Source: Hymenobacter caeli
Lineage (GTDB): Bacteria > Bacteroidota > Bacteroidia > Cytophagales > Hymenobacteraceae
Length of the DNA: 64,000 bases
Direction of reading: 5' to 3'
Assembly (NCBI RefSeq): GCF_013294115.1
Contig: NZ_JABSNP010000012.1
Location: 93,334 to 157,333, forward strand
The notes under the pieces are model-generated. The model had not been told where the DNA came from. It saw nothing but the letters and a program-made list of their open reading frames with translations, and searched no databases. The first letter of the stretch is position 1; the number at the start of each line of letters is the position of its first letter. Position numbers and translations under genes: made by a program. Below are positions 55,373 through 64,000 of the stretch, piece after piece.

Positions 55373-57319
55373 CTACAGCCGGCCGTAGTTCAGCCCCAGA
55401 ATCAGCACGATGCCGATAACCATCAGGATGAGGTAGGTTTCCACGGCCCCGGTTTGCACGTAGCGCAGCAAAAAGCCGCCGCCCTGCACGGCCCGCCCGA
55501 AGCCGTTGGTGAGGGGGTTGATGACGCCGTTCTCCACGAATTTGTAGAGGCCGCGCGACAGGGCCATCGTGGGCTTCACGAACAGGGTATTGTACAGCTC
55601 GTCGATGTAGTACTTGTGGTACACCAGGTTTTCGGGGGCCGAGCGGTGGGCATCGTCGGCCACGGGGCGCTCGGCGCGGGCCACGTACAGCACGTAGGCC
55701 AGCACGGTGCCCAGCACGCCGGCCGCCACCGACAACCCAATGAGCATCAGCTCGGTGCCGTGGTCGGGCTCCAGGGCGAAGGCGGCCGGGTTGATTCGGC
55801 GCGAGTAGGTGAAGAGCGGGGCCAGGTAGTCGGCCAGGTAGTGCTTGCCCAGCAGCATGGGGGCCCCCATGAAGCCGCCCACGGCCGCCAGAATGGCTAG
55901 GATAACGAGCGGCAGCGTCATGGTGGCCGGCGACTCGTGCAGGTGCTGCCGCTGCTTTTCGGTGCCCCGGAACTCGCCGAAGAAGGCCAGAAACAGCAGC
56001 CGGAACATGTAAAAGGCCGTCAGGAACGAGGTGAACAGGCCCACGGCCCACATCACCTTGCTGTGCTCGTACACGTGGCTCAGGATTTCATCCTTGGAAA
56101 AGAAGCCCGAAAACGGCGGAATGCCCGAAATGGCCAGGCAGCCGATGAGGAAGGTGAAGAACGTGACGGGCAAGGCTTTGCGCAGGCCGCCCATGCGGCG
56201 CAGGTCCTGCTCGTCGCTCATGGCGTGGATGACCGAGCCGGCCCCGAGGAACATCAGGGCCTTGAAAAAGGCGTGGGTGAGCACGTGGAACAAGGCCGAT
56301 GAATACCCCAGTACGCCCAGCGCCAGGAACATGTAGCCGAGCTGCGACACCGTGGAGTAGGCCAGCACCTTCTTGATGTCGTTCTGGGCCAGGCCGATGG
56401 TGGCTGCGAAAAACGCCGTGGCCAGGCCCACGATGCCGATTACTTCCAGCGTTTGGGGGGCCAGGGTGAAGAGCACGTTGGCCCGCAGCACCATGTAGAT
56501 GCCGGCCGTGACCATCGTAGCGGCGTGGATGAGGGCCGACACCGGCGTGGGGCCCGCCATGGCATCGGGCAGCCAGGTGTAGAGCGGCAGCTGGGCCGAC
56601 TTGCCCATCGCGCCCACGAACAGCAGCAGCGTGATGGCCGTGCAAATGCCCACCGTGTAGGGCCCGAACTGGCTCAGCGAGGCTTTCTGAAACACCTCGC
56701 CGTACTGCACCGAGTTGAAGGTGAGGTAGATGAGGAAGATGCCCAGCAGGAAGCCCAGGTCGCCGATGCGGTTGATGATGAAGGCTTTCTTGGCGGCGTT
56801 GTTGTAGCTGGTGTTGGTGTTCCAGAAGCCGATGAGCAGGTACGAGCACAGCCCCACGCCTTCCCAGCCGATGAAGAGAATGACGAAGTTGGAGCCCAGC
56901 ACCAGCACCAGCATGCTGAAGATGAACAGGTTCAGGAAGCTGAAGAACTTGCCCACGTTCTCGTCGTGGGCCATGTAGCCGATGCTGTACACGTGGATGA
57001 GGAAGCCCACGCCCGTCACGAGCAGCAGCATCACCAGGCTGAGCTGGTCGATTTGGTAGCTGAACGGGATTTGCAGCGAGCCCACCGTAATCCAGTCGAA
57101 CAGCTCGACGGTGTACTGGTACTTGAAGTTGAGGAACAGGACCAGCGAAATGACGAATGAGCCCAGCACCGCGGCGCTGCCGATGAGCCCGGCCACGGTG
57201 GCCGACAGCTTCTTGTTCAGCAGGCCGTTCAGCAAAAAGCCCAGGAACGGCAGCAGCGGGATGAGAACGTAGAGGAAGGTAGGGAAAGGGCCGTTGGTGC
57301 CGGGCAAAACGATTTCCAT
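55373..57319 (-). CDS. nuoL: NADH-quinone oxidoreductase subunit L
   Basis: A 648-residue antiporter-like subunit of respiratory complex I with about 16 membrane helices, as expected. Motifs: [20 protein letters not shown] at the start; [13 protein letters not shown] segment ([19 protein letters not shown]) near residue 113; [20 protein letters not shown] near residue 150; [20 protein letters not shown] (proton-channel Lys/His region) near residue 249; [14 protein letters not shown] ([16 protein letters not shown]) near residue 322. It pumps protons linked to NADH oxidation. nuoK lies 99 bases upstream; no nuoM or nuoN follows. The start [10 protein letters not shown] was preferred to the frame up to 57394. 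Confidence 0.95.
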   Translation of the reverse strand: MEIVLPGTNGPFPTFLYVLIPLLPFLGFLLNGLLNKKLSATVAGLIGSAAVLGSFVISLVLFLNFKYQYTVELFDWITVGSLQIPFSYQIDQLSLVMLLLVTGVGFLIHVYSIGYMAHDENVGKFFSFLNLFIFSMLVLVLGSNFVILFIGWEGVGLCSYLLIGFWNTNTSYNNAAKKAFIINRIGDLGFLLGIFLIYLTFNSVQYGEVFQKASLSQFGPYTVGICTAITLLLFVGAMGKSAQLPLYTWLPDAMAGPTPVSALIHAATMVTAGIYMVLRANVLFTLAPQTLEVIGIVGLATAFFAATIGLAQNDIKKVLAYSTVSQLGYMFLALGVLGYSSALFHVLTHAFFKALMFLGAGSVIHAMSDEQDLRRMGGLRKALPVTFFTFLIGCLAISGIPPFSGFFSKDEILSHVYEHSKVMWAVGLFTSFLTAFYMFRLLFLAFFGEFRGTEKQRQHLHESPATMTLPLVILAILAAVGGFMGAPMLLGKHYLADYLAPLFTYSRRINPAAFALEPDHGTELMLIGLSVAAGVLGTVLAYVLYVARAERPVADDAHRSAPENLVYHKYYIDELYNTLFVKPTMALSRGLYKFVENGVINPLTNGFGRAVQGGGFLLRYVQTGAVETYLILMVIGIVLILGLNYGRL

Positions 57320-57418
57320 CGGGGAAGGAGTGAAGGAGCGGGGAAGGGAATGAGAGGAGACGAGCAGGACGCGGAGTGGAGCGCCGGGGCGCATTCACTC
57401 CTGCGCTCATTCACTCAC

Positions 57419-57751
57419 TCACCACTTGAGCCGGCTCAGCAGGTTGACGTCGGTGGTTTGGAAATTGCGGTAAATCATGACGATGATGCCCAGGCCCACG
57501 GCCACTTCGGCGGCCGCCACGGCCATGATGAAGAACACGAAAATTTGGCCGTTGGGGTCGGCCCGGTAGGCCGAGAAGGCCGTCAGCAGCACGTTCACGG
57601 CGTTCAGCATCAATTCGATGCACATGAAGATGATGATGGCGTTGCGCCGCGTGAGCACCCCCACCACGCCGATGGAAAACAGGGCCGTGGCGAAGAAAAC
57701 GTAGTATTGGAGCGGAACGGTGCGGATAACTTCGGGGATGGTGGCTTCCAT
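57419..57751 (-). CDS. nuoK: NADH-quinone oxidoreductase subunit K
   Basis: A 110-residue three-helix membrane subunit of complex [21 protein letters not shown], then [17 protein letters not shown] with the two conserved Glu positions of NuoK (E in CIELMLN and in [10 protein letters not shown]), are diagnostic. It follows an exact -7 box (57806-57813) by 54 bases. It forms a pair with nuoL across a 99-base spacer that is rich in short purine/CACTC-type repeats and lacks a clear gene. nuoJ is not adjacent; upstream is the divergent sigma factor gene. Confidence 0.93.
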   Translation of the reverse strand: MEATIPEVIRTVPLQYYVFFATALFSIGVVGVLTRRNAIIIFMCIELMLNAVNVLLTAFSAYRADPNGQIFVFFIMAVAAAEVAVGLGIIVMIYRNFQTTDVNLLSRLKW

Positions 57752-57805
57752 GCGGGGCGGAACGGGCGGAGAATCGGGCCGGGTTTGGGCCGTATTTTGG
57801 GCAGG

Positions 57806-57813
57806 CAAAGGTA
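57806..57813 (-). promoter_or_regulatory. -7 promoter box of nuoK-nuoL
   Basis: TACCTTTG on the minus strand, an exact TAnnTTTG match, 54 bases before the nuoK ATG. Confidence 0.55.
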
Positions 57814-57878
57814 TCCTGAAAAACCAAACCGCCCGCCGGTTAAAGTATTGCCGGGGGCCCCGCGTCTGCTTGCCCAAC

Positions 57879-58490
57879 ATGGAAAACCTGGCCCTTTCGC
57901 TCGCTTCTCCCCTCCTCCCGATGACGGCTTCGCAACAGGACCGGCAAATTGCCGACGCCGTGCGCCAGCAGCGCCCGCGGCTGCTGCAGTTCATCCGCCG
58001 CCGCATCCCCGACGAGGCCGAGGCCGAAGACTTGCTGCAAGACGTGTTTGCCGAGCTGGTGGAAAGCTACCGCCTGCTCAAGCCCGTGGAGCAGGCGGCC
58101 GCCTGGCTCTTCCGCGTGGCCCGCAACCGCATCATCGACCTCTACCGGCGGCAGCGGCCGGTGTCGCTGGAAGCGGCGTTCGGGGCCGCCGAGGCCGACC
58201 CCGACGGCGAAGGCCTGCTGCTGGCCGACCTGCTGCCGGCCCCCGACGACTCGCCCGAAAACCGCCTGCTGCGCGAAACCCTGATGGACGCGCTGTCCGA
58301 CGCGCTGGCCGAGCTGCCCGCCGCCCAGCGCCAGGTGTTCGTGTGGCACGAGTTGGAAGACAAAAGCTTCAAGGAGATGGAGGCCGAAACCGGCGTGCCC
58401 CTCAAAACCCTGATTTCGCGCAAGCATTATGCCGTGCTGCACCTGCGCAAGCGCCTGCAAAAGCTCTACACCGAGCTGTTCACGGATTAA
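57879..58490 (+). CDS. ECF-type RNA polymerase sigma factor
   Basis: A 203-residue sigma-70 family protein (ECF group). Region 2 is seen at ~25-95 ([45 protein letters not shown], which binds the -10 region) and region 4 at ~145-195 ([31 protein letters not shown]; a helix-turn-helix). An acidic linker (~100-130) separates them. It directs RNA polymerase to a specific set of promoters. The next gene downstream (58672-59055) encodes a small membrane protein, likely its partner. ATG 57921 is an alternative start. Confidence 0.87.
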   Translation: MENLALSLASPLLPMTASQQDRQIADAVRQQRPRLLQFIRRRIPDEAEAEDLLQDVFAELVESYRLLKPVEQAAAWLFRVARNRIIDLYRRQRPVSLEAAFGAAEADPDGEGLLLADLLPAPDDSPENRLLRETLMDALSDALAELPAAQRQVFVWHELEDKSFKEMEAETGVPLKTLISRKHYAVLHLRKRLQKLYTELFTD

Positions 58491-58526
58491 ATTATTGGTG
58501 GTTGGCGGTTGAATTGTTAATGGCCG

Positions 58527-58548
58527 AATTGTTGGTAGCACAACAATT
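58527..58548. repeat. Nested AACAATT inverted repeats after the sigma factor gene
   Basis: AATTGTTG (58527-58534) and CAACAATT (58541-58548) form an 8-bp inverted repeat; two further half-sites (GAATTGTT at 58511-58518, AACAATT at 58553-58559) flank it at similar spacing. It lies in the AT-rich 181-base gap and may be an operator or a weak terminator. Confidence 0.4.
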
Positions 58549-58671
58549 AGTAACAATTAATATTCAGCATAAAAACTACAATTATCAATAATTTATTCCG
58601 TTGTAAATCAGTAATTTAATAATTTATTGATTTGCGCTTCAAGCATCAAAAATTAATTAATTCCCCCTATC

Positions 58672-59055
58672 ATGAAACGTTCTTTTTGGCTGCTGCGCGG
58701 CCTCAAATTCCTCTTCTTTGCGGGCCTATTCGTGGTGGCCGTGCTGCTGCTCACCCGCTACTTGTGGAACGAGCTGGTGCCGCTGCTCTTCCACGGGCCG
58801 GCCATCAGCCTGGGCCAAACCTTCGGGCTGCTGGTGCTGAGCCGCCTGCTGTTCGGCGGCTGGGGCGGGCGGGGCGGCGGTTGGGCCCAGAAGCGCCGCG
58901 CTTGGCAGCAGCGCATGGCCGGCCGCATGGAAAGCCTCAGCCCCGAGGCCCGCGAGAAATTCCGCCAGCAGATGCAAGCCAAGTGCGGCGGCATGGGCTG
59001 GATGCGGCGGCCCGACGCCGCCGCGGCCCCGGCCGCCGCGCAGCAGCCGGCGTAG
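58672..59055 (+). CDS. Small membrane protein next to the sigma factor
   Basis: A 127-residue protein with one or two N-terminal hydrophobic helices (FLFFAGLFVVAVLLLTRYLW; ISLGQTFGLLVLSRLLFGG), a glycine/Trp-rich turn (GGWGGRGGGWAQKR) and a basic helical tail (MAGRMESLSPEAREKFRQQM). The tail resembles periplasmic or cytosolic regulators of the Spy/heavy-metal-sensor type only loosely. Position directly after an ECF sigma gene suggests a regulatory partner, but a conserved anti-sigma domain is not visible. Confidence 0.6.
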   Translation: MKRSFWLLRGLKFLFFAGLFVVAVLLLTRYLWNELVPLLFHGPAISLGQTFGLLVLSRLLFGGWGGRGGGWAQKRRAWQQRMAGRMESLSPEAREKFRQQMQAKCGGMGWMRRPDAAAAPAAAQQPA

Positions 59056-59098
59056 CGGCCGCCGGGGGCCCAGTTTACTGGCAAACAGCTGGCTACAG

Positions 59099-59133
59099 AA
59101 AAGGCGCGGCCCCAATGGGGCTGCGCCTTTTTT
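59099..59133 (+). terminator. Terminator of the sigma factor unit
   Basis: AAAAGGCGCGGCCCC (59099-59113) pairs with GGGGCTGCGCCTTTT (59117-59131) around a 3-base loop, with one mismatched pair (GCGC-G/T-GCGC), and is followed by T-run. Confidence 0.85.
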
Positions 59134-59195
59134 GATGGCCGGTTACCGAACAAGAAGCGTGCAAAGCAGCCCTTGCGCAGCGCCTCACGCCCCCC

Positions 59196-62100
59196 CTACA
59201 GCTTGAGGTCCTTGGTGTTGTCGTCGAGCTGCCGGTCGATGACCATGTTGTAGGGGTCCACGGCCACGGAGGCGGGCTTTTTGCTCACCACGAAGCGCAG
59301 CTGGTTGTCGCCGGGGTGCAGGTGGCGCTTCTGGAGCAGCAGCGGCGGCACGGGCTTTTTGTCGGGGCCCAGCTCGGGGAAGATGGCCACGGGCAGGGCG
59401 TCGCGGGATTGGTCGGCGGGCTTCTGGGTGCCCAGGCTGTCGGCGTAGAACTTGGCCGACTTCACCGTGAAATCGACCTGGTAGCGGCCGTCGGGCAGCT
59501 TTTTGCTGGTGGCGGCCGTCACGCGGTTGTCAAACAGGGTGATGCGCTCGAACTGGTCGGTGAGGTAGGCTTGCAGCGAGTCGGGCGCGGCGCGGCGCAG
59601 GTAGCCGATGAACTCCGGGGAGTTGGTGTAGGGCGGCTGCTGAAAGGCCACGGCGGCCACGTACTGCTTCAGGGCCCCGTTCAGCCGGGCCTCGCCCAGG
59701 TTGTCCTGCAAGGCGTACATCACCACCGAGCCCTTGCGGTAGTGGATGTACTGCTGGTTTTCGACCAGCGCGAGCGGCACTTCCTTCTTCTGCTCAAAGG
59801 CACGGCCGTTGAGGTAGCCGCTCATATCCACTTTCAGGAAGCGCTGCATGGCGGTGGGGCCGTTGTGGTGGCTGAGCACCATGAGGGCCGAATACTCGGC
59901 CATGCTTTCGGCCATGAGCGTGCTGCCCTGCACGTTGCCGCCGATAACCTGGTGCGCCCACCACTGGTGCGCCACCTCGTGGGCCGTCACGTAGAAGGGC
60001 ATGTTGAGGTCCTCGGGGTCCTGGTCGTTTACCTTGGCAATGAAGCCGATGGCCTCGGAGAAGGGCACCGTGTTGGCAAAGCTCTGGGCGAAAGCCTGGT
60101 AGCGCGGAAACTCCAGGATGCGCAGCTGCCGGTGCTGGTAGGGCGAAAAGTTCTTCGAGCAGTACGCCAAGGCCTCGCGGGCCCCTTCGGCCATACGCTT
60201 GAGGTTGTACTCGTGCCCGGCCTGGTAGTAGATGGTGATGGGCACGGTGCGGTGGCCGGCGCTGTCCACCCACTGGCTTTTGTACTCCTTATAGCGGGCC
60301 GAGAGGAAGGTGTAGAAGTTGAGCATGGGCCGGTCCATCACGTAGGTGAAGTAGCGGCGGCCGTCCTGCACCCATTCCTTTTGCAGGTAGCCGGGGGCAA
60401 TGGCGGTCTGGTCGGCCTCGGTGCTCACAGTGGTGCGGAAGCGAATCCAGTCGGCATCGTTGCTGATGTAAGTGTTCTGGCGGGCCTTCAGGTCGTTCAC
60501 GTTGGCCATGCGGGGCTTGGGTTGCAGGCCGTAGTTTTTGCGGTCCTGGTCGCCGCTTAGCTCGGCTCTTTCGCGGTAGCCCAGCCCGGGCAGGTAGCCG
60601 CTGCTGATGAAGGTGCCGTTGTACACGAGGTCGGTGTTCGAGCCCGAGTTGGGGAAACCCAGCTCCTGGTAGCGCAGGTCCATGCCGAGCACGAGGGAGT
60701 CGCCGGGGGCCAGGGGCCGGGCCAGGCGGTAGAGGCGCATGCCGTAAGTAGTGTCGTTCAGGGCCAGGGTGGCCTGGCCGGGCTGGCCCAGCGTGAGGGA
60801 CCGCACGCGCGGGTTTTGCTCCACGGGAATGTTCACGATGACCGTATCGAGGGCGCGCGCGTGCTTGTTCACCAGCGTGAACCGGCCCCGGAACCGCACG
60901 GCGCGGGTGCTGGGGAACAGCTCCGTGTTCAGGTCCACGGCCACGATGCGGGGCTGGGCCACGTCCTTGAGGCGGCGGTACTGCTTTTCGTAGGCCACCT
61001 GGCGCTTCTCGCCCGCTTTGGGCGACAGGTACTGGTTCAGCACGTTGGTGTTGTAGAAGATGTAGTAGCCCGCGCCCAGGCTGGTGAGCAGGCCCAGGGC
61101 CAGCGCGGCGCTGCTGGCGGGGCCCCAGCGGCGGCGGGCTTCGTGGAGGCGGCCGGCCGTGTCGGTGCCGCGCACCCAGAGCAGGTTGGCCAGCAGCACC
61201 AGCAGCAGGGCCACCCCGGCCCACAGCAGCTTGGTCCACCAGAAGGCGGGCAGGAAGTGGCCGTAGCCGTTCATGGCCGAGTACTGGCCCGGCGTGGGGC
61301 CGCCGCCGTAGCCCAGCAGCCGGTGCCCCAGCCCCAGCTGGTTGCGGAAAAGGTTGGCCACGTAGTACACCACCACCACGAAAAAGCCGAGGTACTTGTT
61401 GTTCACCACCACCTGCGTCACCATGCTCAGCACGCAGAGCAGCAGCAGAAACGGCAGCTCGTACAGGAACAGGGCTTGCAGGTAGAGGCCGATTTCGTAG
61501 TGGAAGTACCCTTTAAACGTCTGCACCAGCAGGCCACACGCCATCACCACGGCCAGCAGCACCACCTGCACCAGGCCCAGGGCGGCCAGCTTGCTCAGGA
61601 AAGGCACCCAGCTGGGCACGGGCACGGCGTCGGTAATCTGGGCCACGCCGGCCTGCCGCTCGCGCCAGACCAGCTCGCCGCTGTAGAAGATGATGATGGC
61701 CAGGAAAAACAGGAAAAACGTGCCCGTGATGGCCTCAATCACCTCATACGTAACGGGGTAGGTAGTCGTATCGAACGATTTGCCCACCTGCGACGACGTG
61801 GCCAGCAGCAGGATCACGCCCGCCCCCGCGATGGCCGCAAAGGCCCGGCTGCGCACGATGCCCCAGAACTCCAGCTTGGTCAGGCTCCACCACTGGCGCA
61901 GGCTCATGCCGCCCGAGAACACCTGGGCCACGCGCGGCAGGCGCAGGCCCGCGGGCTGCGCCGCCGGGCGGGCGCTGAGGTCCGTTTCGGCCACCAGTGC
62001 GGCGCGGCGGGCCTTTTTCTCCGGCTTTTCCGACGCGAAAGCCGAGAACCGGAACCGGGCGTAGCACAGGCCCAGCAGGCCCAGCCCCAGGCCCAGCCAC

Positions 62101-62861
62101 ACGGCGCGGTTCAGCAGCACGTAGCTGGAGAGGGGCAGCAGGAGGCGGTTTTTCTCGGCCGACGTCCAGTAGCGGGTCGTGAATTCGAGGGCGGCGAAGC
62201 CGTAGGCATCCAGGGCGGCCACGAGGTGCTCGTTCTTGAGGTCCTGCAGGTAGGAGGTGGCGATGGTGTACATCACCAGCAGCAGCACCGAGCCGATGTA
62301 AACGGTGAGGATGTTGCGGGTGAGCGTGGCCCCGGTGAAGAAAATGGCCCCCGAAAAAAACAGGTTGGGCAGCACCAGCACCAGGTAAGGCCACACGTAG
62401 GTGCCGGCCGGGGCGTGGGCCAGAAACCGGTCGGCTTCCACCCAGGGCATCGCCCCGGCCAGCGCCGCCCCCACCCCAATGCCGCCGAACACCAGCACCG
62501 CAATCAGGTAAGAGCCGAAGAACCGGCCGCCCAGGTAGCCAAATTTGCTGATGGGCGTGGTATAGAACAGCGCGTGCGTGCGGTACTCGAAGTCGCGGTA
62601 CACGGGGTTGCCCATCAGCGAGGAGGCGATGATGACGCCGAACACGCTGAGCACCGCCGTGATGATGTTGAGCGAGAACGGGGAATTGATTTTTACCGAC
62701 TGCCCGTCGCCGCCGATGGCAATTTTGACCCCCGCGCCGAAGCCGCCCCCGGCCGCCGTCACCAGCAGGAAAGCCATGAGGAACAGCAGCAGGAAATAGA
62801 TCCAGGTGGCCGGCCGCCGGAGCCGGTAGTTGATTTCAAAGAATAGGATGGGGAGAAACAT
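59196..62861 (-). CDS. ABC transporter permease fused to M1 aminopeptidase
   Basis: A 1221-residue protein joining an ABC-2-type permease to a peptidase. The first ~570 residues hold two sets of membrane helices (WIYFLLLFLMAFLLVTAA; ILTVYIGSVLLLVMYTIAT; later AFAAIAGAGVILLLATS and VVLLAVVMACGLLVQTF). After a last helix pair the C-terminal half, facing the periplasm, has an M1 domain with HEVAHQWWAHQ near residue 960 and the third zinc ligand Glu in MAESMAEYSALM. Such fusions are known in Bacteroidota. It follows the ABC ATPase by 67 bases, so the two form an exporter that may process its own cargo (inference). Confidence 0.92.
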   Translation of the reverse strand: MFLPILFFEINYRLRRPATWIYFLLLFLMAFLLVTAAGGGFGAGVKIAIGGDGQSVKINSPFSLNIITAVLSVFGVIIASSLMGNPVYRDFEYRTHALFYTTPISKFGYLGGRFFGSYLIAVLVFGGIGVGAALAGAMPWVEADRFLAHAPAGTYVWPYLVLVLPNLFFSGAIFFTGATLTRNILTVYIGSVLLLVMYTIATSYLQDLKNEHLVAALDAYGFAALEFTTRYWTSAEKNRLLLPLSSYVLLNRAVWLGLGLGLLGLCYARFRFSAFASEKPEKKARRAALVAETDLSARPAAQPAGLRLPRVAQVFSGGMSLRQWWSLTKLEFWGIVRSRAFAAIAGAGVILLLATSSQVGKSFDTTTYPVTYEVIEAITGTFFLFFLAIIIFYSGELVWRERQAGVAQITDAVPVPSWVPFLSKLAALGLVQVVLLAVVMACGLLVQTFKGYFHYEIGLYLQALFLYELPFLLLLCVLSMVTQVVVNNKYLGFFVVVVYYVANLFRNQLGLGHRLLGYGGGPTPGQYSAMNGYGHFLPAFWWTKLLWAGVALLLVLLANLLWVRGTDTAGRLHEARRRWGPASSAALALGLLTSLGAGYYIFYNTNVLNQYLSPKAGEKRQVAYEKQYRRLKDVAQPRIVAVDLNTELFPSTRAVRFRGRFTLVNKHARALDTVIVNIPVEQNPRVRSLTLGQPGQATLALNDTTYGMRLYRLARPLAPGDSLVLGMDLRYQELGFPNSGSNTDLVYNGTFISSGYLPGLGYRERAELSGDQDRKNYGLQPKPRMANVNDLKARQNTYISNDADWIRFRTTVSTEADQTAIAPGYLQKEWVQDGRRYFTYVMDRPMLNFYTFLSARYKEYKSQWVDSAGHRTVPITIYYQAGHEYNLKRMAEGAREALAYCSKNFSPYQHRQLRILEFPRYQAFAQSFANTVPFSEAIGFIAKVNDQDPEDLNMPFYVTAHEVAHQWWAHQVIGGNVQGSTLMAESMAEYSALMVLSHHNGPTAMQRFLKVDMSGYLNGRAFEQKKEVPLALVENQQYIHYRKGSVVMYALQDNLGEARLNGALKQYVAAVAFQQPPYTNSPEFIGYLRRAAPDSLQAYLTDQFERITLFDNRVTAATSKKLPDGRYQVDFTVKSAKFYADSLGTQKPADQSRDALPVAIFPELGPDKKPVPPLLLQKRHLHPGDNQLRFVVSKKPASVAVDPYNMVIDRQLDDNTKDLKL

Positions 62862-62867
62862 GCTTTC

Positions 62868-62977
62868 AATTAAAAATTATGAATTAAAAATTAAAAATGA
62901 GCTGGGCGAAAAGGGCCCTGAGAGCACATCAGGCCACGAAGGCACCTTTTTCAATTTTTAATTCATAATTTTTAATT
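62868..62977. repeat. Perfect 25-bp inverted repeat spanning the ATPase stop
   Basis: 62868-62892 is the exact reverse complement of 62953-62977, with 60 bases between. Each arm is AT-only apart from single G or C. The right arm is translated as the KNYELKI segment of the ABC ATPase, and the ATPase stop (62929) lies inside the spacer; the left arm is just upstream of the permease ATG (62861). Confidence 0.85.
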
Positions 62978-63831
62978 TCCGAAAAGTATACGTCCTCCAA
63001 ATCCGGGCTCACGGCCTCGAAGCCGCTATCCGGGGCCCCATCGGCCAGCACGTGCACCACGGTTTTGCCCGCAAACAGGCGCGAGCTGATGACCTGCTGG
63101 CTGGCCTGCAACGCCGGTAGCTCGGCTTTCTCAATCAACTTCTTCCAGATTTTGCCCTTCAGGTTGTTCATCACCGTGAGCGGGTCGCCGGTGAGCAGCA
63201 CTTCGCCCTTGTTGATGATGGCCATGTGGCGGCACAGGTCGCTCACGTCGCTCACGATGTGGGTGCTGAGAATCACCACCAGGTTCTCGCCAATCTCGCT
63301 CAGCAGGTTGTGGAAGCGGTTACGCTCGGCCGGGTCGAGGCCCGCCGTGGGCTCGTCCACGATGATGAGGCGCGGGTTGCCCAGCAGCGCCTGGGCAATG
63401 CCGAAGCGCTGCTTCATGCCGCCCGAGTAGCCGCCCACGTGCTTTTTGCGCACGTCGTAGAGGTTGGTTTGGTGCAGCAGGGCCCCCACCATTTCCTGGC
63501 GGTCCTTGCGGCTGGCAATGCCCTTGAGGGTGGCGAAGTGGTCGAGCAAGTCCTCGGCGCTCACGCTGGGGTACACGCCAAACTCCTGGGGCAGGTAGCC
63601 CAGCACGCGGCGCACGGCCTCCTTGTCGCGCAGCACGTCGATGCCGTCGAGCACGATGCTACCCGTGTCGGCGTCCTGCAGCGTGGCAATGGTGCGCATC
63701 AGGCTGCTTTTGCCCGCCCCGTTGGGCCCCAGCAGGCCAAACATGCCGTTGGGAATGTCGAGGCTAACGTTTTTGAGGGCCCGCGTACCGTTGGGGTACG
63801 TTTTGGAAAGGTTGGTAATGGTGAGGGCCAT
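62929..63831 (-). CDS. ABC transporter ATP-binding protein
   Basis: A 300-residue nucleotide-binding domain. Walker A GLLGPNGAGKSSLMR near residue 34, Q-loop LPQEFGVYPS near residue 80, signature GGYSGGMKQR near residue 133, Walker B RLIIVDEPTAGLDP near residue 154 and the switch His in STHIVSDVS near residue 188 are all intact. It powers the adjacent permease-peptidase. The natural end is probably near VYFSEI; the last ~15 residues (KNYELKIEKGAFVA) derive from the inverted repeat at 62868-62977. Near-matches to the -7 box (TACCTTTC and TACCTTTT on the minus strand) lie within 35 bases of the start. Confidence 0.93.
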   Translation of the reverse strand: MALTITNLSKTYPNGTRALKNVSLDIPNGMFGLLGPNGAGKSSLMRTIATLQDADTGSIVLDGIDVLRDKEAVRRVLGYLPQEFGVYPSVSAEDLLDHFATLKGIASRKDRQEMVGALLHQTNLYDVRKKHVGGYSGGMKQRFGIAQALLGNPRLIIVDEPTAGLDPAERNRFHNLLSEIGENLVVILSTHIVSDVSDLCRHMAIINKGEVLLTGDPLTVMNNLKGKIWKKLIEKAELPALQASQQVISSRLFAGKTVVHVLADGAPDSGFEAVSPDLEDVYFSEIKNYELKIEKGAFVA

Positions 63832-63906
63832 GGGCAGAAAAAAGGTAGATGAAGAGGGAAAGGTAGTGCCGGCAACTAAACAATAGGTATAGAGATATAG
63901 TACTCT

Positions 63907-64000
63907 TGTAAGCTCCCCTTCAAAGTGAGCCAGTCAAAAATAGAGGTCAGGCAGCTTGTCGAAACTCGATGGGGGTTAAGAAGTTAAGGGCCTGATGGGG
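63907..64000 (-). mobile_element. Right part of an IS3-family-like insertion sequence (cut by the window edge)
   Basis: The transposase 3' end (63947-64000) is followed on the minus strand by about 40 non-coding bases. The likely IS end is a TGTAAGCTCCCC-type terminal repeat beginning near 63907. The left end and target duplication are beyond the window. Confidence 0.6.
63947..64000 (-). CDS. IS3-family transposase, C-terminal 17 residues
   Basis: The minus strand reads PHQALNFLTPIEFRQAA and stops. This matches the conserved C-terminus of IS3-family OrfB/rve integrases (R-PH-x-x-LN-x-x-TP-x-EF). The catalytic DDE core lies outside the window, so activity cannot be judged. It points toward the ABC ATPase gene, about 75-115 bases downstream. 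Confidence 0.7.
   Translation of the reverse strand, partial: PHQALNFLTPIEFRQAA

Overview
The window is chromosomal DNA from a GC-rich member of the Bacteroidota, most likely Hymenobacter or a close Cytophagales relative. Supporting signs are: many secreted proteins and lipoproteins with a Cys-anchored signal peptide; an OmpA protein with thrombospondin-3 repeats; sugar-porter, M1, M16 and S9 peptidase families typical of this group; an ABC permease fused to an M1 peptidase; exact or near matches to the Bacteroidota -7 promoter box (TAnnTTTG) ahead of several genes; and no obvious Shine-Dalgarno sequences. No database search was possible, so the genus is an inference.

Layout. 1-4.3 kb: 5' end of an Ohr peroxidase gene, two paralogous outer-membrane-type lipoproteins, a mercuric-reductase/Lpd-type flavoenzyme and an AmpD-like amidase. 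4.4-9.5 kb, minus strand: pheT, a coiled-coil protein, zapA and rny, with a strong hairpin directly in front of the rny start. 9.5-17.4 kb: Uma2 nuclease, a molybdopterin oxidoreductase translationally coupled to an FNR-type reductase, DUF1684, radC, a metallophosphoesterase, small secreted proteins and UV endonuclease uvsE. 17.6-19.7 kb: four small low-complexity secreted proteins around a 0.6-kb AT-rich gap. 19.8-23.6 kb, minus strand: a fructan/sucrose operon (sugar porter, fructokinase, GH32) whose GH32 signal peptide is out of frame. 24.0-24.4 kb: tmRNA (ssrA). 24.5-31.1 kb: dnaX, a double-module M16 peptidase and icd. 31.2-32.1 kb: an AT-rich methyltransferase islet with an upstream gene remnant. 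32.3-38.6 kb: aminotransferase, cytochrome-b-like protein, M1 aminopeptidase, HupE/UreJ-like protein and an internally duplicated secreted protein. 38.9-44 kb: FAD amine oxidase and clpB, with a decayed copy of the clpB 3' end plus a terminator lying just upstream of the oxidase. 44.2-46.7 kb: AT-rich DUF4062 gene, broken AraC regulator and debris. 46.7-53.5 kb: NmrA-like protein, amidohydrolase, PQQ-type sugar dehydrogenase and S9 peptidase. 53.7-57.8 kb: OmpA/TSP3 protein and an isolated nuoK-nuoL pair. 57.9-59.1 kb: ECF sigma factor and a small membrane protein. 59.2-63.8 kb: two-gene ABC exporter. The right edge cuts into the 3' end of an IS3-type transposase.

Genes that appear to work together: the sugar porter, fructokinase and GH32 enzyme (import and phosphorylation of fructose released from fructans or sucrose); the Mo-oxidoreductase and FNR pair; the coiled-coil protein and zapA (probable division apparatus); the sigma factor and small membrane protein; the ABC ATPase and permease-peptidase. 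Most of the window is ordinary core genome. The most notable features are the clpB-tail duplication that puts a terminator 12 bases before a start codon, the perfect hairpin abutting the rny start, a 25-bp inverted repeat that supplies the C-terminus of the ABC ATPase, the frameshifted GH32 leader, and the AT-rich islets (methyltransferase, DUF4062). I found no CRISPR array, prophage or complete multi-gene defence system.
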